A stretch of DNA of 64,000 nt from Rossellomorea aquimaris (lineage in GTDB: Bacteria; Bacillota; Bacilli; Bacillales; Bacillaceae_B), in the NCBI RefSeq assembly GCF_008180865.1, contig NZ_VTEX01000006.1:124281-188280 (forward strand). The letters run 5' to 3'. Shown one piece after another: positions 33,453 to 43,117 of the stretch. Every line of letters starts with the position of its first letter. Positions within the stretch are counted from its first letter, which is position 1. A model generated the notes under the pieces. The model made no database searches and was not told the origin of the DNA. It saw nothing but the letters and a program-made list of their open reading frames with translations. The translations under genes were made by a program, and so were the position numbers.

Positions 33453-33899
33453 GTGAGTGGTTTGACGGCAAAAACAGATTACACCCCTGTCAAAGTTCAC
33501 TTGAAAACCAAAATCACAATAGGAGAGGAAAGTGACTCTTTTGAACTGGTATCATTTGGTCGATACTATGAAAAAGGAGATGCCGTTTTCCTGAAGTACG
33601 ATGAGGTGCAAGAGGAAGGAACCACCCATACGATTGTTAAAGTCTCTGATCAACAAGCTCTCATTCTCAGAAGCGGTGCAGTGAAAATGAGAATGGCCTT
33701 TAACGAACGGGAGGAACAAAATGGTTCTTATGAAAGCCAGATGGGTACTCTCTTACTTACAACCAAAACAAAGAAACTTTCACATACACAAAGTGACTCA
33801 ATACTTGAAGGGGATTTCAACCTTTCTTACGAGTTAAAAATGCAAGACAGTCCAGTAGGGGATTATGTTATGTCCATTCACTATAAGGAGGAAGCATAG
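33453..33899 (+). CDS. ywiB: YwiB family beta-barrel protein (DUF1934)
   Basis: A 148-residue protein of the DUF1934/YwiB family, a calycin-like barrel ([60 protein letters not shown]). Function unknown. Start is ambiguous: GTG 33453 is only 2 bases after AAAAGG, TTG 33462 is 11 bases away. It ends 4 bases before the argS start, so the two are likely translated together. Confidence 0.9.
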   Translation: MSGLTAKTDYTPVKVHLKTKITIGEESDSFELVSFGRYYEKGDAVFLKYDEVQEEGTTHTIVKVSDQQALILRSGAVKMRMAFNEREEQNGSYESQMGTLLLTTKTKKLSHTQSDSILEGDFNLSYELKMQDSPVGDYVMSIHYKEEA

Positions 33900-33903
33900 G
33901 CAC

Positions 33904-35574
33904 ATGAATATTGTCGAAAAAGTACAAGAAAACCTGAAATCCGAAATAAAAGCAGCAGTTCTGAAAGCGGGACTCGCAACAGAGGACCAGATTTCTGATG
34001 TTATTTTAGAAATCCCGAAAGAAAAATCCCACGGTGACTACTCTACCAATATGGCGATGCAGCTTGCACGCGTAGCGAAAAAAGCGCCGCGCATGATTGC
34101 AGAGGACATTATGGCGAACTTCGACCAGTCCAAGGCATCAATTGAAAAAATGGAGATCGCAGGACCTGGATTCATTAACTTCTATATGAACAATGAATAC
34201 TTGACCGACTTGATTCCATTGATTCTTGATCAAGACCAGCAATATGGCCAATCTAATGCTGGGAATGGCGAGAGAGTGAACGTGGAGTTTGTATCTGCCA
34301 ACCCGACAGGTGACCTTCACCTTGGACATGCCCGTGGAGCGGCTGTAGGTGATTCCCTATGTAACGTTCTTGAAAAAGCAGGTTATAAAGTAACGCGTGA
34401 ATACTACATCAATGATGCAGGAAACCAAATCCATAACCTGGCGATTTCGGTCGAGGCCCGTTATTTCCAAGCTCTTGGTGAAGACAAAGCGATGCCTGAA
34501 GATGGATATCACGGGGCGGACATCATCGGAATCGGGAAGAAACTGGCGGGAGAATTCGGTTCGAAATATGCTGAAGTTAGCGACGAAGAGCGCTACAAGT
34601 TCTTCCGTGAGTATGGACTGAAGATCGAAATGGCGAAGCTTCAAAAGGACCTTGAAATGTTCCGTGTGCCATTCAACGTGTGGTACTCTGAAACTTCACT
34701 CTACGAAAACGGTAAAATTGATGCTGCGTTAAAAACATTAAAAGACAATGGTCACGTTTATGAAGAAGACGGGGCGACCTGGTTCCGTTCGACTGAACTT
34801 GGGGATGACAAAGACCGTGTTCTCATCAAGAATGATGGGACGTACACGTACTTGACCCCGGATATTTCCTATCACCAGGATAAATTCGAACGCGGGCACG
34901 ATGTGCTGATCAATATTTGGGGTGCTGACCACCACGGATACATCCCTCGTATGAAGGCGGCGATTGAAGCACTTGGTTTTGACCGTGAGAAGTTAGAAGT
35001 AGAAGTGATTCAACTTGTTCACCTTTATAAAAATGGTGAGAAGATGAAGATGAGTAAGCGTACAGGTAAAGCAGTCACTTTACGTGAGCTTGTAGAAGAG
35101 GTCGGCCTGGATGCAGTCCGTTATTTCTTTGCCATGAGAAGTGCCGATACGCATATGGACTTTGATTTGGACTTAGCGGTATCCCAATCTAATGAAAATC
35201 CAGTGTACTATGCTCAATATGCCCACGCGCGTATTTGCAGCATTCTTCGTCAAGCAGAGGAGCAGGGACTCGCTTCAGAAGACAAGATCGACTTAAAGCT
35301 GATCGGTACGGAAAAAGAAGTGGATTTACTGAAAAAATTAGGTGAATTCCCACAAATGGTTGCCGATGCTGCGGAGAAACGTACACCTCACCGTGTGGCA
35401 AACTACATTAACGACCTGGCATCAGCTTTCCACAGCTTCTACAATGCCAATAAGGTTCTTGATGAAGAAAACCGTGAACTTACAACGACTCGTTTGGCTC
35501 TTGTAAAAGTGGTTCGAGTCACATTACAAAACGCTCTTGCATTAATCGGAGTTGCCGCTCCGGAAAAAATGTAA
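33904..35574 (+). CDS. argS: Arginyl-tRNA synthetase
   Basis: A 556-residue class I aminoacyl-tRNA synthetase that charges tRNA-Arg. It has an N-terminal additional domain, the HIGH-like motif [27 protein letters not shown], the catalytic KMSKRTG (lysine present, unlike some ArgS) and a C-terminal DALR-type anticodon domain. The ATG at 33904 gives the same length as B. subtilis ArgS, and AAGGAGG lies within the ywiB end. No T-box is seen upstream. Confidence 0.97.
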   Translation: MNIVEKVQENLKSEIKAAVLKAGLATEDQISDVILEIPKEKSHGDYSTNMAMQLARVAKKAPRMIAEDIMANFDQSKASIEKMEIAGPGFINFYMNNEYLTDLIPLILDQDQQYGQSNAGNGERVNVEFVSANPTGDLHLGHARGAAVGDSLCNVLEKAGYKVTREYYINDAGNQIHNLAISVEARYFQALGEDKAMPEDGYHGADIIGIGKKLAGEFGSKYAEVSDEERYKFFREYGLKIEMAKLQKDLEMFRVPFNVWYSETSLYENGKIDAALKTLKDNGHVYEEDGATWFRSTELGDDKDRVLIKNDGTYTYLTPDISYHQDKFERGHDVLINIWGADHHGYIPRMKAAIEALGFDREKLEVEVIQLVHLYKNGEKMKMSKRTGKAVTLRELVEEVGLDAVRYFFAMRSADTHMDFDLDLAVSQSNENPVYYAQYAHARICSILRQAEEQGLASEDKIDLKLIGTEKEVDLLKKLGEFPQMVADAAEKRTPHRVANYINDLASAFHSFYNANKVLDEENRELTTTRLALVKVVRVTLQNALALIGVAAPEKM

Positions 35575-35586
35575 TGACGATAGATG

Positions 35587-35620
35587 AAAAAGGTCCGTCC
35601 CTCGGGGTGGACCTTTTTCT
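35587..35620 (+). terminator. Terminator of ywiB-argS
   Basis: AAAAAGGTCC and GGACCTTTTT flank GTCCCTCGGGGT. The 5' arm contains AGGTCCGTCCCT, another copy of the recurring 12-mer. Confidence 0.9.
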
Positions 35621-35677
35621 TATATTTCTCAAGCTTTGACGTATAATAAAAGTAGACATACTGTTCAGGAGGATGTT

Positions 35678-35857
35678 ATGAAAACAGTTATTTTAGCGAT
35701 TGTGACCGGTTTCCTGGTTGGTTTTATTTTTGCACTATTCAAGCTTCCTATTCCTGCACCGCCTGCCTTGGCCGGAATTGCAGGAATCGTAGGTATTTAC
35801 CTTGGATTTAAAGCCTTCACAGCCATTCAGCCTTGGATTGAATCGGTCTTTAAATGA
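35678..35857 (+). CDS. XapX domain small membrane protein
   Basis: A 59-residue protein with two membrane helices: VILAIVTGFLVGFIFALFKL and IPAPPALAGIAGIVGIYLGF. LPIPAPP between them is the XapX (DUF1427) hallmark. Function unknown. AGGAGG lies 5 bases before the ATG at 35678. Monocistronic, with a GGAACCG/CGGTTCC hairpin at 35881-35909. Confidence 0.85.
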   Translation: MKTVILAIVTGFLVGFIFALFKLPIPAPPALAGIAGIVGIYLGFKAFTAIQPWIESVFK

Positions 35858-35919
35858 AATCTACATAGGAATCGATTCCAGGAACCGATAGCTTCCAAAG
35901 ACCGGTTCCCGGAATAGAC

Positions 35920-35953
35920 AAAAAAAGACGAACAACAGCGTGTTCATCTTTTC
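35920..35953 (-). terminator. Terminator of uvsE
   Basis: Minus strand AAAAGATGAACA ... TGTTCGTCTTTT stem with T7. Confidence 0.85.
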
Positions 35954-35955
35954 TT

Positions 35956-36909
35956 CTACCATTCCAACGCCCCGCCGCTAATCCGCTTTACTCCCCGAAT
36001 CGTCGAGAGATCCTCTATCAGCTTCAACATGGCCAGATCTTTATGCTTTGCTTCAATCATAAAATCAATGTCCTGATCGAACGTCTTGAGAGTTTTGAAA
36101 AATCCTTCTACAAAGCCTGCATCCACCAAATCAGCGTGAGAGCGGAATGCTTTGTCCGATTTCGGCGAGGAAATATGTATTTTTGGAACGAGATCTCTCT
36201 TTTCCCATGTGGCAAAAATCGCTTCAAGATAATCTTCTAATGGCTTCTCACTAAGGTTGGCCTCGTGATGGTGGATATCAAGGACCATGGGGATGTTTTC
36301 TCTTTGACAGACACCTAATGTTTCTTCTACCGTATAGGTTTTGTCGTCGTTCTCCAGGGTCATGATCTTTTTCACATCAGTCGGGAGGCTTTTCAAATTC
36401 TCATGAAAGCGTACAAGCGTTTCTGCCTTATCACCATAGCTTCCACCGATATGAATGTTAATGACAGAGCTATCCTCAATCCCCATATATTCAAGCATGC
36501 GGTAATGATAAACCATATCCTTTACGGCGTTGTCAGTGACATGCTGCTTGGGACTGGTGAATAAAGTGAACTGATTAGGGTGAAAACTTGCCCTGATCCC
36601 AAACCTTTTGATCAGATCCCCAAGCTCTTTCCATTCGTCTTTAAATGGGGAATAGAAGTCCCATTCAACATCCGGGTGAGTAGCTAACGGAACAAGTGAG
36701 CTTGATAGTCGGTACAGTTCAATTTCGTGAGCTGCGCACAGATACAGTATGCGTTTCGTATGTTCCAGGTTTAATCTTGTTACTTCCTTCAAACGATCCA
36801 TTCGTTCCTCTTTTGGAAGATCAGAATATCGTTTGAAGGTCATGGTTTTGGCAGGGCTTGCGTCCCATAAGGAGAGGGAATTAGCAACAAACCCCAATCT
36901 GACTTTCAT
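35956..36909 (-). CDS. uvsE: UV damage endonuclease UvsE
   Basis: A 317-residue TIM-barrel endonuclease (UVDE family) that nicks DNA 5' to UV photoproducts. Key segments: RLGFVANSLSLWDASPAKTM, FHPNQFTLFTSP (metal His), VINIHIGGSYGDKAETLVRF, LENDDKTYTVEE and LDIHHHEANLSE, which supply metal ligands. Same position as B. subtilis uvsE (ywjD), with clsB 12 bases upstream, so the two form an operon. Confidence 0.95.
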   Translation of the reverse strand: MKVRLGFVANSLSLWDASPAKTMTFKRYSDLPKEERMDRLKEVTRLNLEHTKRILYLCAAHEIELYRLSSSLVPLATHPDVEWDFYSPFKDEWKELGDLIKRFGIRASFHPNQFTLFTSPKQHVTDNAVKDMVYHYRMLEYMGIEDSSVINIHIGGSYGDKAETLVRFHENLKSLPTDVKKIMTLENDDKTYTVEETLGVCQRENIPMVLDIHHHEANLSEKPLEDYLEAIFATWEKRDLVPKIHISSPKSDKAFRSHADLVDAGFVEGFFKTLKTFDQDIDFMIEAKHKDLAMLKLIEDLSTIRGVKRISGGALEW

Positions 36910-36921
36910 GTGGTTTCCCCC

Positions 36922-38127
36922 CTAAAGTAAAATGGAAATGGATGAAGCGACACGTTCCTTTATACGAGTGAGCAAGGAAACATTTGCAAGATCGTTTTCG
37001 CTCAGCATGTCGGATGCTTCCATATCCTTTGCCATCTCTTTTTTTAATGTATGAATAAATTCTTTGTCGAAAATAAGGTTGTTGATCTCAAGATTGATAA
37101 AAAAGCTTCTTTTATCAAAATTGGCCGTACCTAAATCACAGAAATGATCGTCTATGATCATTACCTTAGCATGGTAAAAACCGTTCATAAATTGATACAC
37201 CTTTGCCCCTTTAGCCAGTAAGGTTCTAAAATAAGGGAATGCTGCTTCCTTCACTAACATATGATCGGCATTATTTGGAATGATGACCCTTACGATAACG
37301 CCACGTTCCAATGCATGACAAAGGGCATCCATTAAAATGGGTGTGGGGATGAAGTAAGGAGTCCCAATAATGATTTCATCTTGTGCTTCATCAATGAACT
37401 TCTTGAAGAAATCCTCGATATTCACACCTTCTGTAGGGAAGATCTGATGTGTGATGCTTCCTTTTTCAGCTGGAGGAAAGTATTTCACTTCGTTTTTAAG
37501 TTCATTCTTCGCTGCCCTGAACCAATCGATACAAAATTCTGTTTGTAAATCGTGAACGCCTTCACCCTCCAAACGGAGATGATAATCCCTCCAAGGAGAC
37601 AGCTCGGGTTTGTCATTTTCATCAATATATTCTTTCCCTACATTATACCCTCCCAAATACCCAATCCCCCCATCAATGACGGTGATTTTTCTGTGATTAC
37701 GCTGTTGGGAGGAAAAGAATAAGAAGGGGAGCCTGACCTTTTGACAGTAGGCCACTTCCACCCCTGCGTCACGGAGCATTCTCACTTTTGATTTAGGCAC
37801 ATTATGACTCCCGATCTGATCCATTAACAAGCGGACCTCTACGCCTTCTTTTGCTTTAACCTTCAGTAAATCCATAAACCGTAAAGCAAAATGGTCATCT
37901 TGGACGATATAGAATAAAACATGAATGGAAGACTTGGCTTCCTTCATTTCTTTAAACATTCGATCAAACAGCTCCGGACCTCTGGAAAATAATTCGATAT
38001 CGCTGTTTCGTTTTTCATAATCTCTTCTTGTCCGTGTCCGGATGAAATGACTTCTACCCAGCTTAAAGTCGATCATTAACCAGCCTATGACAACAACTAT
38101 TATTAACAGTAGGATGAACCACCACAT
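36922..38127 (-). CDS. clsB: Cardiolipin synthase ClsB-like (phospholipase D family)
   Basis: A 401-residue membrane-anchored phospholipase D-type synthase that joins phosphatidylglycerol molecules. One N-terminal helix (WFILLLIIVVVIGWLMI), then two HKD motifs, NHRKITVIDGG and YHAKVMIIDD, each in a PLD repeat. YwjE/ClsB of B. subtilis (398) has the same size and position; the main ClsA has two N-terminal helices. Weak ribosome binding site. Co-transcribed with uvsE. Confidence 0.92.
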   Translation of the reverse strand: MWWFILLLIIVVVIGWLMIDFKLGRSHFIRTRTRRDYEKRNSDIELFSRGPELFDRMFKEMKEAKSSIHVLFYIVQDDHFALRFMDLLKVKAKEGVEVRLLMDQIGSHNVPKSKVRMLRDAGVEVAYCQKVRLPFLFFSSQQRNHRKITVIDGGIGYLGGYNVGKEYIDENDKPELSPWRDYHLRLEGEGVHDLQTEFCIDWFRAAKNELKNEVKYFPPAEKGSITHQIFPTEGVNIEDFFKKFIDEAQDEIIIGTPYFIPTPILMDALCHALERGVIVRVIIPNNADHMLVKEAAFPYFRTLLAKGAKVYQFMNGFYHAKVMIIDDHFCDLGTANFDKRSFFINLEINNLIFDKEFIHTLKKEMAKDMEASDMLSENDLANVSLLTRIKERVASSISILL

Positions 38128-38263
38128 ATAATCACTCTCTCATCTGCATTAGCATTAGTATGTCCTTAAATCTTACCTACTTTGCACTCTTTCTTCTTTT
38201 ACCTTAAATGATTCATATTGAAACCTATGGGGGGTACAAAAAGTCCTGGTTATTCCCGACGAA

Positions 38264-38338
38264 TGAATGACTATTCATGTAAAGGTTTTCATTTTTCTTG
38301 GTAAAAACCATTGACTGAATGCTCATTCATAATATAAT
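38264..38338 (+). promoter_or_regulatory. fadF promoter with two FadR-type operators
   Basis: Operator 1 at 38264-38281 (TGAATGACTATTCATGTA) and operator 2 at 38312-38329 (TGACTGAATGCTCATTCA) each match the Bacillus FadR consensus TGAATGANTANTCATTCA at 16 of 18 positions. The promoter is TTGACT (38311-38316), 16 bases, TATAAT (38333-38338), and operator 2 covers the -35 and spacer. Confidence 0.8.
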
Positions 38339-38432
38339 GGATATATGAACTATTCAGAATATTAATTTGGTTTGTAAAAGTTTGAACAAAGGGGAAGTTC
38401 GGGTCAAACCAAAGAAGGGGGAGTGTTTTTCA

Positions 38433-40550
38433 ATGAATGGGTTACTCATTCTCAATTGGGTTGCATTTATTCTTGTAACCGTTTACGCACTTAGTCTGTT
38501 TGTGTATGTAGTAAAGACGAGAATTGAATATATTAAGCTCGGAAAGAAAGTGGAGTTCGACCAGCGATTCAAGGAACGGTTCCAGAAGATCGTGGTCAAT
38601 GTCTTCGGCCAGAAGAAGCTCTTGAAGGATAAGAAGAGTGGAGCGATCCACGTCATGTTCTTCTACGGCTTCATATTAGTCCAATTCGGAGCCATCGATT
38701 TCATCTGGAAAGGACTGGCGCCAGGGAGTCACTTACCACTGGGACCATTATATCCCGGATTCACGTTCTTCCAGGAGATTGTCACACTCATGATCCTGGT
38801 AGCGGTTGTTTGGGCCTTCCACCGCCGCTATGTGGAGAAACTGGTTCGTCTTAAAAGAGGATTTAAATCAGGATTGGTTCTCCTATTCATCGGGGGATTA
38901 ATGCTATCGGTTCTTGTAGGGAACGGAATGGGCCTTATCTGGCACGGTGAAGAGCTTGCCTGGACAGAGCCTGTAGCGTCACTCATTGCAGGAGCACTTG
39001 GAGCCATTGGAGAAACAGCTTCCATCGTCATCTTCTATGTGGCATGGTGGATCCATTTATTATTCTTACTGGCATTTCTTGTATATGTTCCACAATCCAA
39101 GCACGCTCATTTAATCGCAGGTCCTGCGAATGTCTACTTCAATCGATTAGACAACCCTGGAAAGCTTAAGCCCATCGACTTTGAAGATGAGTCAGCCGAA
39201 AGCTTCGGGGTAGGGAAAATTGAAGAGTTCACGCAACATCAAATGATCGATTTCTACGCGTGCGTGGAATGTGGTCGTTGTACGAATATGTGTCCTGCTA
39301 CAGGAACAGGGAAAATGCTTTCCCCAATGGATCTAATTGTGAAACTGCGTGATAATCTGACGAATCACGGTGCGGTCGTTACTCAGAAAAAACCGTGGGT
39401 GCCGACTTTTGCATTCAATGGGACTAAAGGGAATCAACTTGCGATGGCGAGTGCCACTCAAGCAGCGGAAGAAGCGGCTGCTGGAGCTGCGTACAGTCCA
39501 AGCCTGATCGGAGATGTCATCACAGAAGAAGAAATCTGGGCATGTACGACGTGCCGTAACTGTGAAGATCAATGTCCGGTCATGAACGAGCACGTAGATA
39601 AAATCATCGACCTTCGCCGTTACCTGGTCCTGACTGAAGGAAAGATGGATGCAGATGCACAGCGCGCGATGCAAAATATCGAACGCCAAGGGAATCCTTG
39701 GGGTCTGAACCGTAAAGAACGTGAAAACTGGCGTGAAGCGAGAGAAGACGTTCATATCCCTACGGTTAAAGAAATGAAAAAAGCTGGAGAAGACTTCGAA
39801 TACTTATTCTGGGTTGGATCCATGGGTTCATTCGATAACCGCAGCCAAAAAATCGCGTTATCCTTTGCCAAGCTGCTGAATGAAGCAGGCGTGAAATTCG
39901 CGATCTTAGGAAACAAAGAGAAGAATTCCGGTGATACACCACGTCGACTCGGTAATGAGTTCCTATTCCAGGAGCTTGCAGGTCAAAACATCGCCGAATT
40001 CGAAAAGAATGAAATCAAGAAAATTATTACGATCGATCCGCATGCTTATAACATTTTCAAAAATGAGTATCCTGACTTCGGATTGGAAGCGGAAGTGTAT
40101 CACCATACAGAGCTTCTATATGACCTGGTAAAAGAAGGACGTCTGAAGCCGAAATACGAAGTGAATGAAACGATCACCTTCCACGACTCCTGTTACCTGG
40201 GACGTTACAATGAAGTATACGATCCACCTCGGGAAATCCTGAAATCAATCTCCGGCGTGAAATTGGTTGAAATGGAACGTAACCGTGAAAAAGGTATGTG
40301 CTGTGGAGCAGGTGGAGGACTTATGTGGATGGAAGAAGACGCAGGTCACCGCGTGAACGTTTCCCGTACAGAGCAGGCACTCGAGGTCAGCCCATCGGTC
40401 ATCAGCTCGGGTTGTCCATACTGTCTAACGATGCTATCTGATGGAACGAAAGCGAAGGAAGTAGAAGAAACCGTCTCTACTCAGGATGTGGCAGAAATCC
40501 TTGAAAAAGCGGTATGTGGCGATCAAAAAGATCAGCCGGCTGCTTCGTAA
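38433..40550 (+). CDS. fadF: FadF: membrane iron-sulfur oxidoreductase of fatty acid oxidation
   Basis: A 705-residue protein. The N-terminal third has five or six membrane helices (nitrate reductase gamma-like). Two 4Fe-4S ferredoxin motifs follow: CVECGRCTNMCP from residue 277 and CTTCRNCEDQCP from residue 371. Two CCG-type cysteine-rich domains are at the C-terminus (CYLGRYNEVYD, MCCGAGGGLMW, SGCPYCLTML). Likely passes electrons from acyl-CoA dehydrogenase/ETF to menaquinone. Matches B. subtilis FadF (YwjF, 705). ATG 38433 follows AAGGGGGAG. FadR control is suggested by the operators upstream. Confidence 0.94.
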   Translation: MNGLLILNWVAFILVTVYALSLFVYVVKTRIEYIKLGKKVEFDQRFKERFQKIVVNVFGQKKLLKDKKSGAIHVMFFYGFILVQFGAIDFIWKGLAPGSHLPLGPLYPGFTFFQEIVTLMILVAVVWAFHRRYVEKLVRLKRGFKSGLVLLFIGGLMLSVLVGNGMGLIWHGEELAWTEPVASLIAGALGAIGETASIVIFYVAWWIHLLFLLAFLVYVPQSKHAHLIAGPANVYFNRLDNPGKLKPIDFEDESAESFGVGKIEEFTQHQMIDFYACVECGRCTNMCPATGTGKMLSPMDLIVKLRDNLTNHGAVVTQKKPWVPTFAFNGTKGNQLAMASATQAAEEAAAGAAYSPSLIGDVITEEEIWACTTCRNCEDQCPVMNEHVDKIIDLRRYLVLTEGKMDADAQRAMQNIERQGNPWGLNRKERENWREAREDVHIPTVKEMKKAGEDFEYLFWVGSMGSFDNRSQKIALSFAKLLNEAGVKFAILGNKEKNSGDTPRRLGNEFLFQELAGQNIAEFEKNEIKKIITIDPHAYNIFKNEYPDFGLEAEVYHHTELLYDLVKEGRLKPKYEVNETITFHDSCYLGRYNEVYDPPREILKSISGVKLVEMERNREKGMCCGAGGGLMWMEEDAGHRVNVSRTEQALEVSPSVISSGCPYCLTMLSDGTKAKEVEETVSTQDVAEILEKAVCGDQKDQPAAS

Positions 40551-40605
40551 AAAGAATATTATCCGTTTGATAATGAAAAGTCCGCTTCTCAGTAGTTGAA
40601 CATCT

Positions 40606-40654
40606 AGGAGTGAAACAAAAGCCTCAATCTGCGTTTCACTCCTAATATTTTTTT
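40606..40654 (+). terminator. Terminator of fadF
   Basis: AGGAGTGAAAC (40606-40616) pairs with GTTTCACTCCT (40633-40643), followed by AATATTTTTTT. Confidence 0.92.
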
Positions 40655-40699
40655 ACAATAATAAATTTAATAGAAAAATAAAAACTTTCTAAAAAATCA

Positions 40700-40728
40700 T
40701 TACGTTCTAAACGAATATGAAGTACAAT
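40700..40728 (+). promoter_or_regulatory. Possible promoter of the thiolase operon
   Basis: TTACGT (40700-40705), 17 bases, TACAAT (40723-40728). A short hairpin AAGGGACA-AAAAC-TGTCCCTT follows at about 40740-40760. Confidence 0.5.
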
Positions 40729-40770
40729 AAAGGTATATAAAGGGACAAAAACTGTCCCTTCTCTTATGGG

Positions 40771-40794
40771 GACTGGTTGAGCGAGCGTTCAGTC
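40771..40794. promoter_or_regulatory. Dyad, candidate TetR operator
   Basis: A 24-bp imperfect dyad: left arm GACTG...GAGC, right arm GCG...CAGTC around the centre GAGCGAGC. It lies between the possible promoter and the cre site. The TetR gene at 45825 is the nearest candidate regulator; no second copy was found near it. Confidence 0.5.
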
Positions 40795-40827
40795 GAATTA
40801 AAGTAAGTCCTATTTTTTTAGGAATAG

Positions 40828-40842
40828 TTGAAAGCGTATACA
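40828..40842 (+). promoter_or_regulatory. cre site upstream of the thiolase gene
   Basis: TTGAAAGCGTATACA fits WTGNAANCGNWNNCW at all positions. At 50 bases before the thiolase ATG it suggests CcpA repression, as known for the mmg operon of B. subtilis. Confidence 0.75.
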
Positions 40843-40892
40843 ATTTGTTTTTGTCGAATCGAATCATTCAGATATAAAGGAGAGCGATTGAG

Positions 40893-42080
40893 ATGGGAAA
40901 AACGGTTATTTTAGATGGAGCAAGAACGCCATTCGGTAAATTTGGTGGAAGCTTAAGCAGTTTTACAGCTTCAGAGCTGGGCGGTTTTGCCGTGAAGGAA
41001 GCCCTGAAACGATCAGGTATAAATGGTGAAGAAGTAGAGGAAGTGATCCTCGGATCTGTTTTACAAGGGGGGCAGGGACAGATCCCTTCCCGACAAGCAT
41101 CACGTCATGCCGGATTACCGTGGAACGTTAAAACGGAAACCATCAACAAGGTATGTGCTTCAGGAATGCGAAGCGTGACAATGGGTGACCAAATCATCCG
41201 TGCAGGTGACGGCGAAGTCATCGTTGCGGGCGGGATGGAATCCATGTCCAATGCACCGTATATCCTTCCGAAAGCTCGCTGGGGTTTCAAAATGGGGGAT
41301 TCCCAAGTGAAGGACTTAATGGTTCATGACGGATTGACGTGCAGCTTCAACAATGTCCACATGGGAACGTACGGAAATGAAACAGCGAAAGAGTTTGAAT
41401 TATCAAGAGAAGAGCAGGACGGTTGGGCACTTAGAAGCCATGAACGCGCTTTGAAAGCGACAGATGCAGGCATTCTTGGGGAAGAAATCGTCGCGGTGGA
41501 AGTACCACAGCGTAGAGGGGAACCAGTAGTAGTCAGTAAAGATGAAGCCCCACGCAAAGAAACGTCCATCGAAGCTCTGGGCAAATTAGGCCCAGTCTTC
41601 GGATCAGAAGGAACAATCACAGCAGGGAACGCACCGGGGGTCAACGACGGGGCGGCAGCCATGGTACTCATGAGTGAAGAACGAGCCATAAAAGAAGGGA
41701 AGCAGCCATTAGCTACCATCCTTGGACACACGGCGATTGCCGTAGAAGCAAAGGACTTCCCGCAAACACCGGGACTCGTCATCAATGAGCTTCTGAAGAA
41801 AACAGGCAAATCACTTGAAGAAATCGACCTGTTTGAAATTAACGAAGCATTCGCAGCGGTTGCCCTGACAAGCGGGAAAATCGCCGGGTTAGATCCGGAA
41901 AAAGTCAATGTGAACGGTGGAGCAGTCGCCCTTGGACATCCGATCGGAGCAAGCGGAGCCCGTATCATCCTGACGCTGGCATACGAACTGAAACGTCGTG
42001 GAGGCGGTGTAGGAATTGCATCAATCTGCAGCGGAGGCGGTCAAGGGGATGCGATTATGATTGAGGTGGCGAAGCAGTAG
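40893..42080 (+). CDS. mmgA: Acetyl-CoA C-acetyltransferase (thiolase), MmgA-like
   Basis: A 395-residue thiolase catalysing condensation or cleavage between acetyl-CoA and acetoacetyl-CoA. The nucleophile Cys is in [11 protein letters not shown] near residue 88, the catalytic His in [11 protein letters not shown] and the second Cys in [16 protein letters not shown] precedes the ATG. The downstream hydroxyacyl-CoA dehydrogenase and acyl-CoA dehydrogenase repeat the mmgA-mmgB-mmgC order of B. subtilis. Carbon catabolite control is suggested by the cre site. Confidence 0.93.
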   Translation: MGKTVILDGARTPFGKFGGSLSSFTASELGGFAVKEALKRSGINGEEVEEVILGSVLQGGQGQIPSRQASRHAGLPWNVKTETINKVCASGMRSVTMGDQIIRAGDGEVIVAGGMESMSNAPYILPKARWGFKMGDSQVKDLMVHDGLTCSFNNVHMGTYGNETAKEFELSREEQDGWALRSHERALKATDAGILGEEIVAVEVPQRRGEPVVVSKDEAPRKETSIEALGKLGPVFGSEGTITAGNAPGVNDGAAAMVLMSEERAIKEGKQPLATILGHTAIAVEAKDFPQTPGLVINELLKKTGKSLEEIDLFEINEAFAAVALTSGKIAGLDPEKVNVNGGAVALGHPIGASGARIILTLAYELKRRGGGVGIASICSGGGQGDAIMIEVAKQ

Positions 42081-42097
42081 GCTGTTAGGAGAGTGTT

Positions 42098-42158
42098 GTA
42101 CCAGGTACCAAGTTGGTTGATTTTACCAGGTGCAAAACGGCTAACTTGTACCTGGTAC
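42098..42158. repeat. Inverted repeat in the thiolase-hydroxyacyl-CoA dehydrogenase gap
   Basis: GTACCAGGTACCAAGTT (42098-42114) and AACTTGTACCTGGTAC pair with one extra base; the loop carries a third partial copy, ACCAGGTGC. Related in form to the TGCCAGGCAC elements. No T-run follows, so it is not a clear terminator. Confidence 0.75.
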
Positions 42159-42236
42159 GCATAACTATGATCAGCTACAACTTCAATTACAAACTAAACC
42201 AACTAGATAACTAGCTTTAACAAAGGGGAGAAAATA

Positions 42237-43088
42237 ATGAACATCAAAAAAGTAATGATCATCGGGGCGGGACAAATGGGGTCAGGCATCGCTCAAGTAT
42301 GTGCCCAGGCGGGATTCGACGTCTACCTGAACGATCTGAAAGAAGAATTTGTACAAAAGGGAATCGGCGTAATTACAAAGAATCTGACACGCTCCGTTGA
42401 AAAAGGAAGAATGTCAGAAGAAGAAAAAGCAGCTACAGTGAACCGTTTGACGGCTTCAACGGATATTCATGACGCGAAGCAAGTAGACCTTGTCATCGAG
42501 GCAGCGGTTGAAAACATGGAAATCAAAACAAAAATCTTTGCTCATCTGGATGAAATAACTCCGGAGCACACGATCCTTGCTTCTAACACTTCTTCACTAC
42601 CGATTACAGAAATCGCTGCAGCGACGAAGCGTCCCCAGCAAGTAATCGGAATGCACTTTATGAACCCGGTACCGGTCATGAAGTTGGTTGAAATCATCCG
42701 TGGCCTAGCGACAACGGATGAAGTGTATCAAGTGATCGAAGACATGACGGAATCCCTTAACAAAGTACCCGTTGAAGTAGAGGACTTTCCAGGGTTTGTC
42801 TCAAATCGTATCCTTATGCCGATGATCAACGAAGCGATCTACACGTTATATGAAGGGGTCGCGAGTAAAGAGGCGATTGACGAAGTGATGAAGCTGGGTA
42901 TGAATCATCCAATGGGTCCTCTTACTCTGGCAGATTTCATCGGACTTGATACGTGCCTATACATCATGGAAACACTGCACGAAGGCTTCGGTGATGACAA
43001 ATACCGCCCATGCCCGCTACTTAGAAAATATGTGAAAGCCGGCTGGTTAGGCAGAAAAACAGGCCGCGGTTTCTATTCATACGAGTAA
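42237..43088 (+). CDS. mmgB: 3-hydroxybutyryl-CoA dehydrogenase, MmgB-like
   Basis: A 283-residue NAD-dependent dehydrogenase acting on 3-hydroxyacyl-CoA. NAD motif GAGQMGSGIAQVCAQAG (from residue 11), HFMNPVPVMKLVEIIRG with the catalytic His, and NHPMGPLTLADFIGLDTCL in the helical C-terminal domain. AAAGGGGAG precedes the ATG. Second gene of the mmg-like operon, 30 bases before the acyl-CoA dehydrogenase gene. Confidence 0.94.
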   Translation: MNIKKVMIIGAGQMGSGIAQVCAQAGFDVYLNDLKEEFVQKGIGVITKNLTRSVEKGRMSEEEKAATVNRLTASTDIHDAKQVDLVIEAAVENMEIKTKIFAHLDEITPEHTILASNTSSLPITEIAAATKRPQQVIGMHFMNPVPVMKLVEIIRGLATTDEVYQVIEDMTESLNKVPVEVEDFPGFVSNRILMPMINEAIYTLYEGVASKEAIDEVMKLGMNHPMGPLTLADFIGLDTCLYIMETLHEGFGDDKYRPCPLLRKYVKAGWLGRKTGRGFYSYE

Positions 43089-43117
43089 CAACGACGAACA
43101 TCAGGGAGGAACCATTC

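Noticed and set aside
41324..41968. A 214-codon open frame opposite the thiolase gene
   Set aside because: Antisense shadow of a well-supported gene with low-complexity Ser/Ala/Pro translation.
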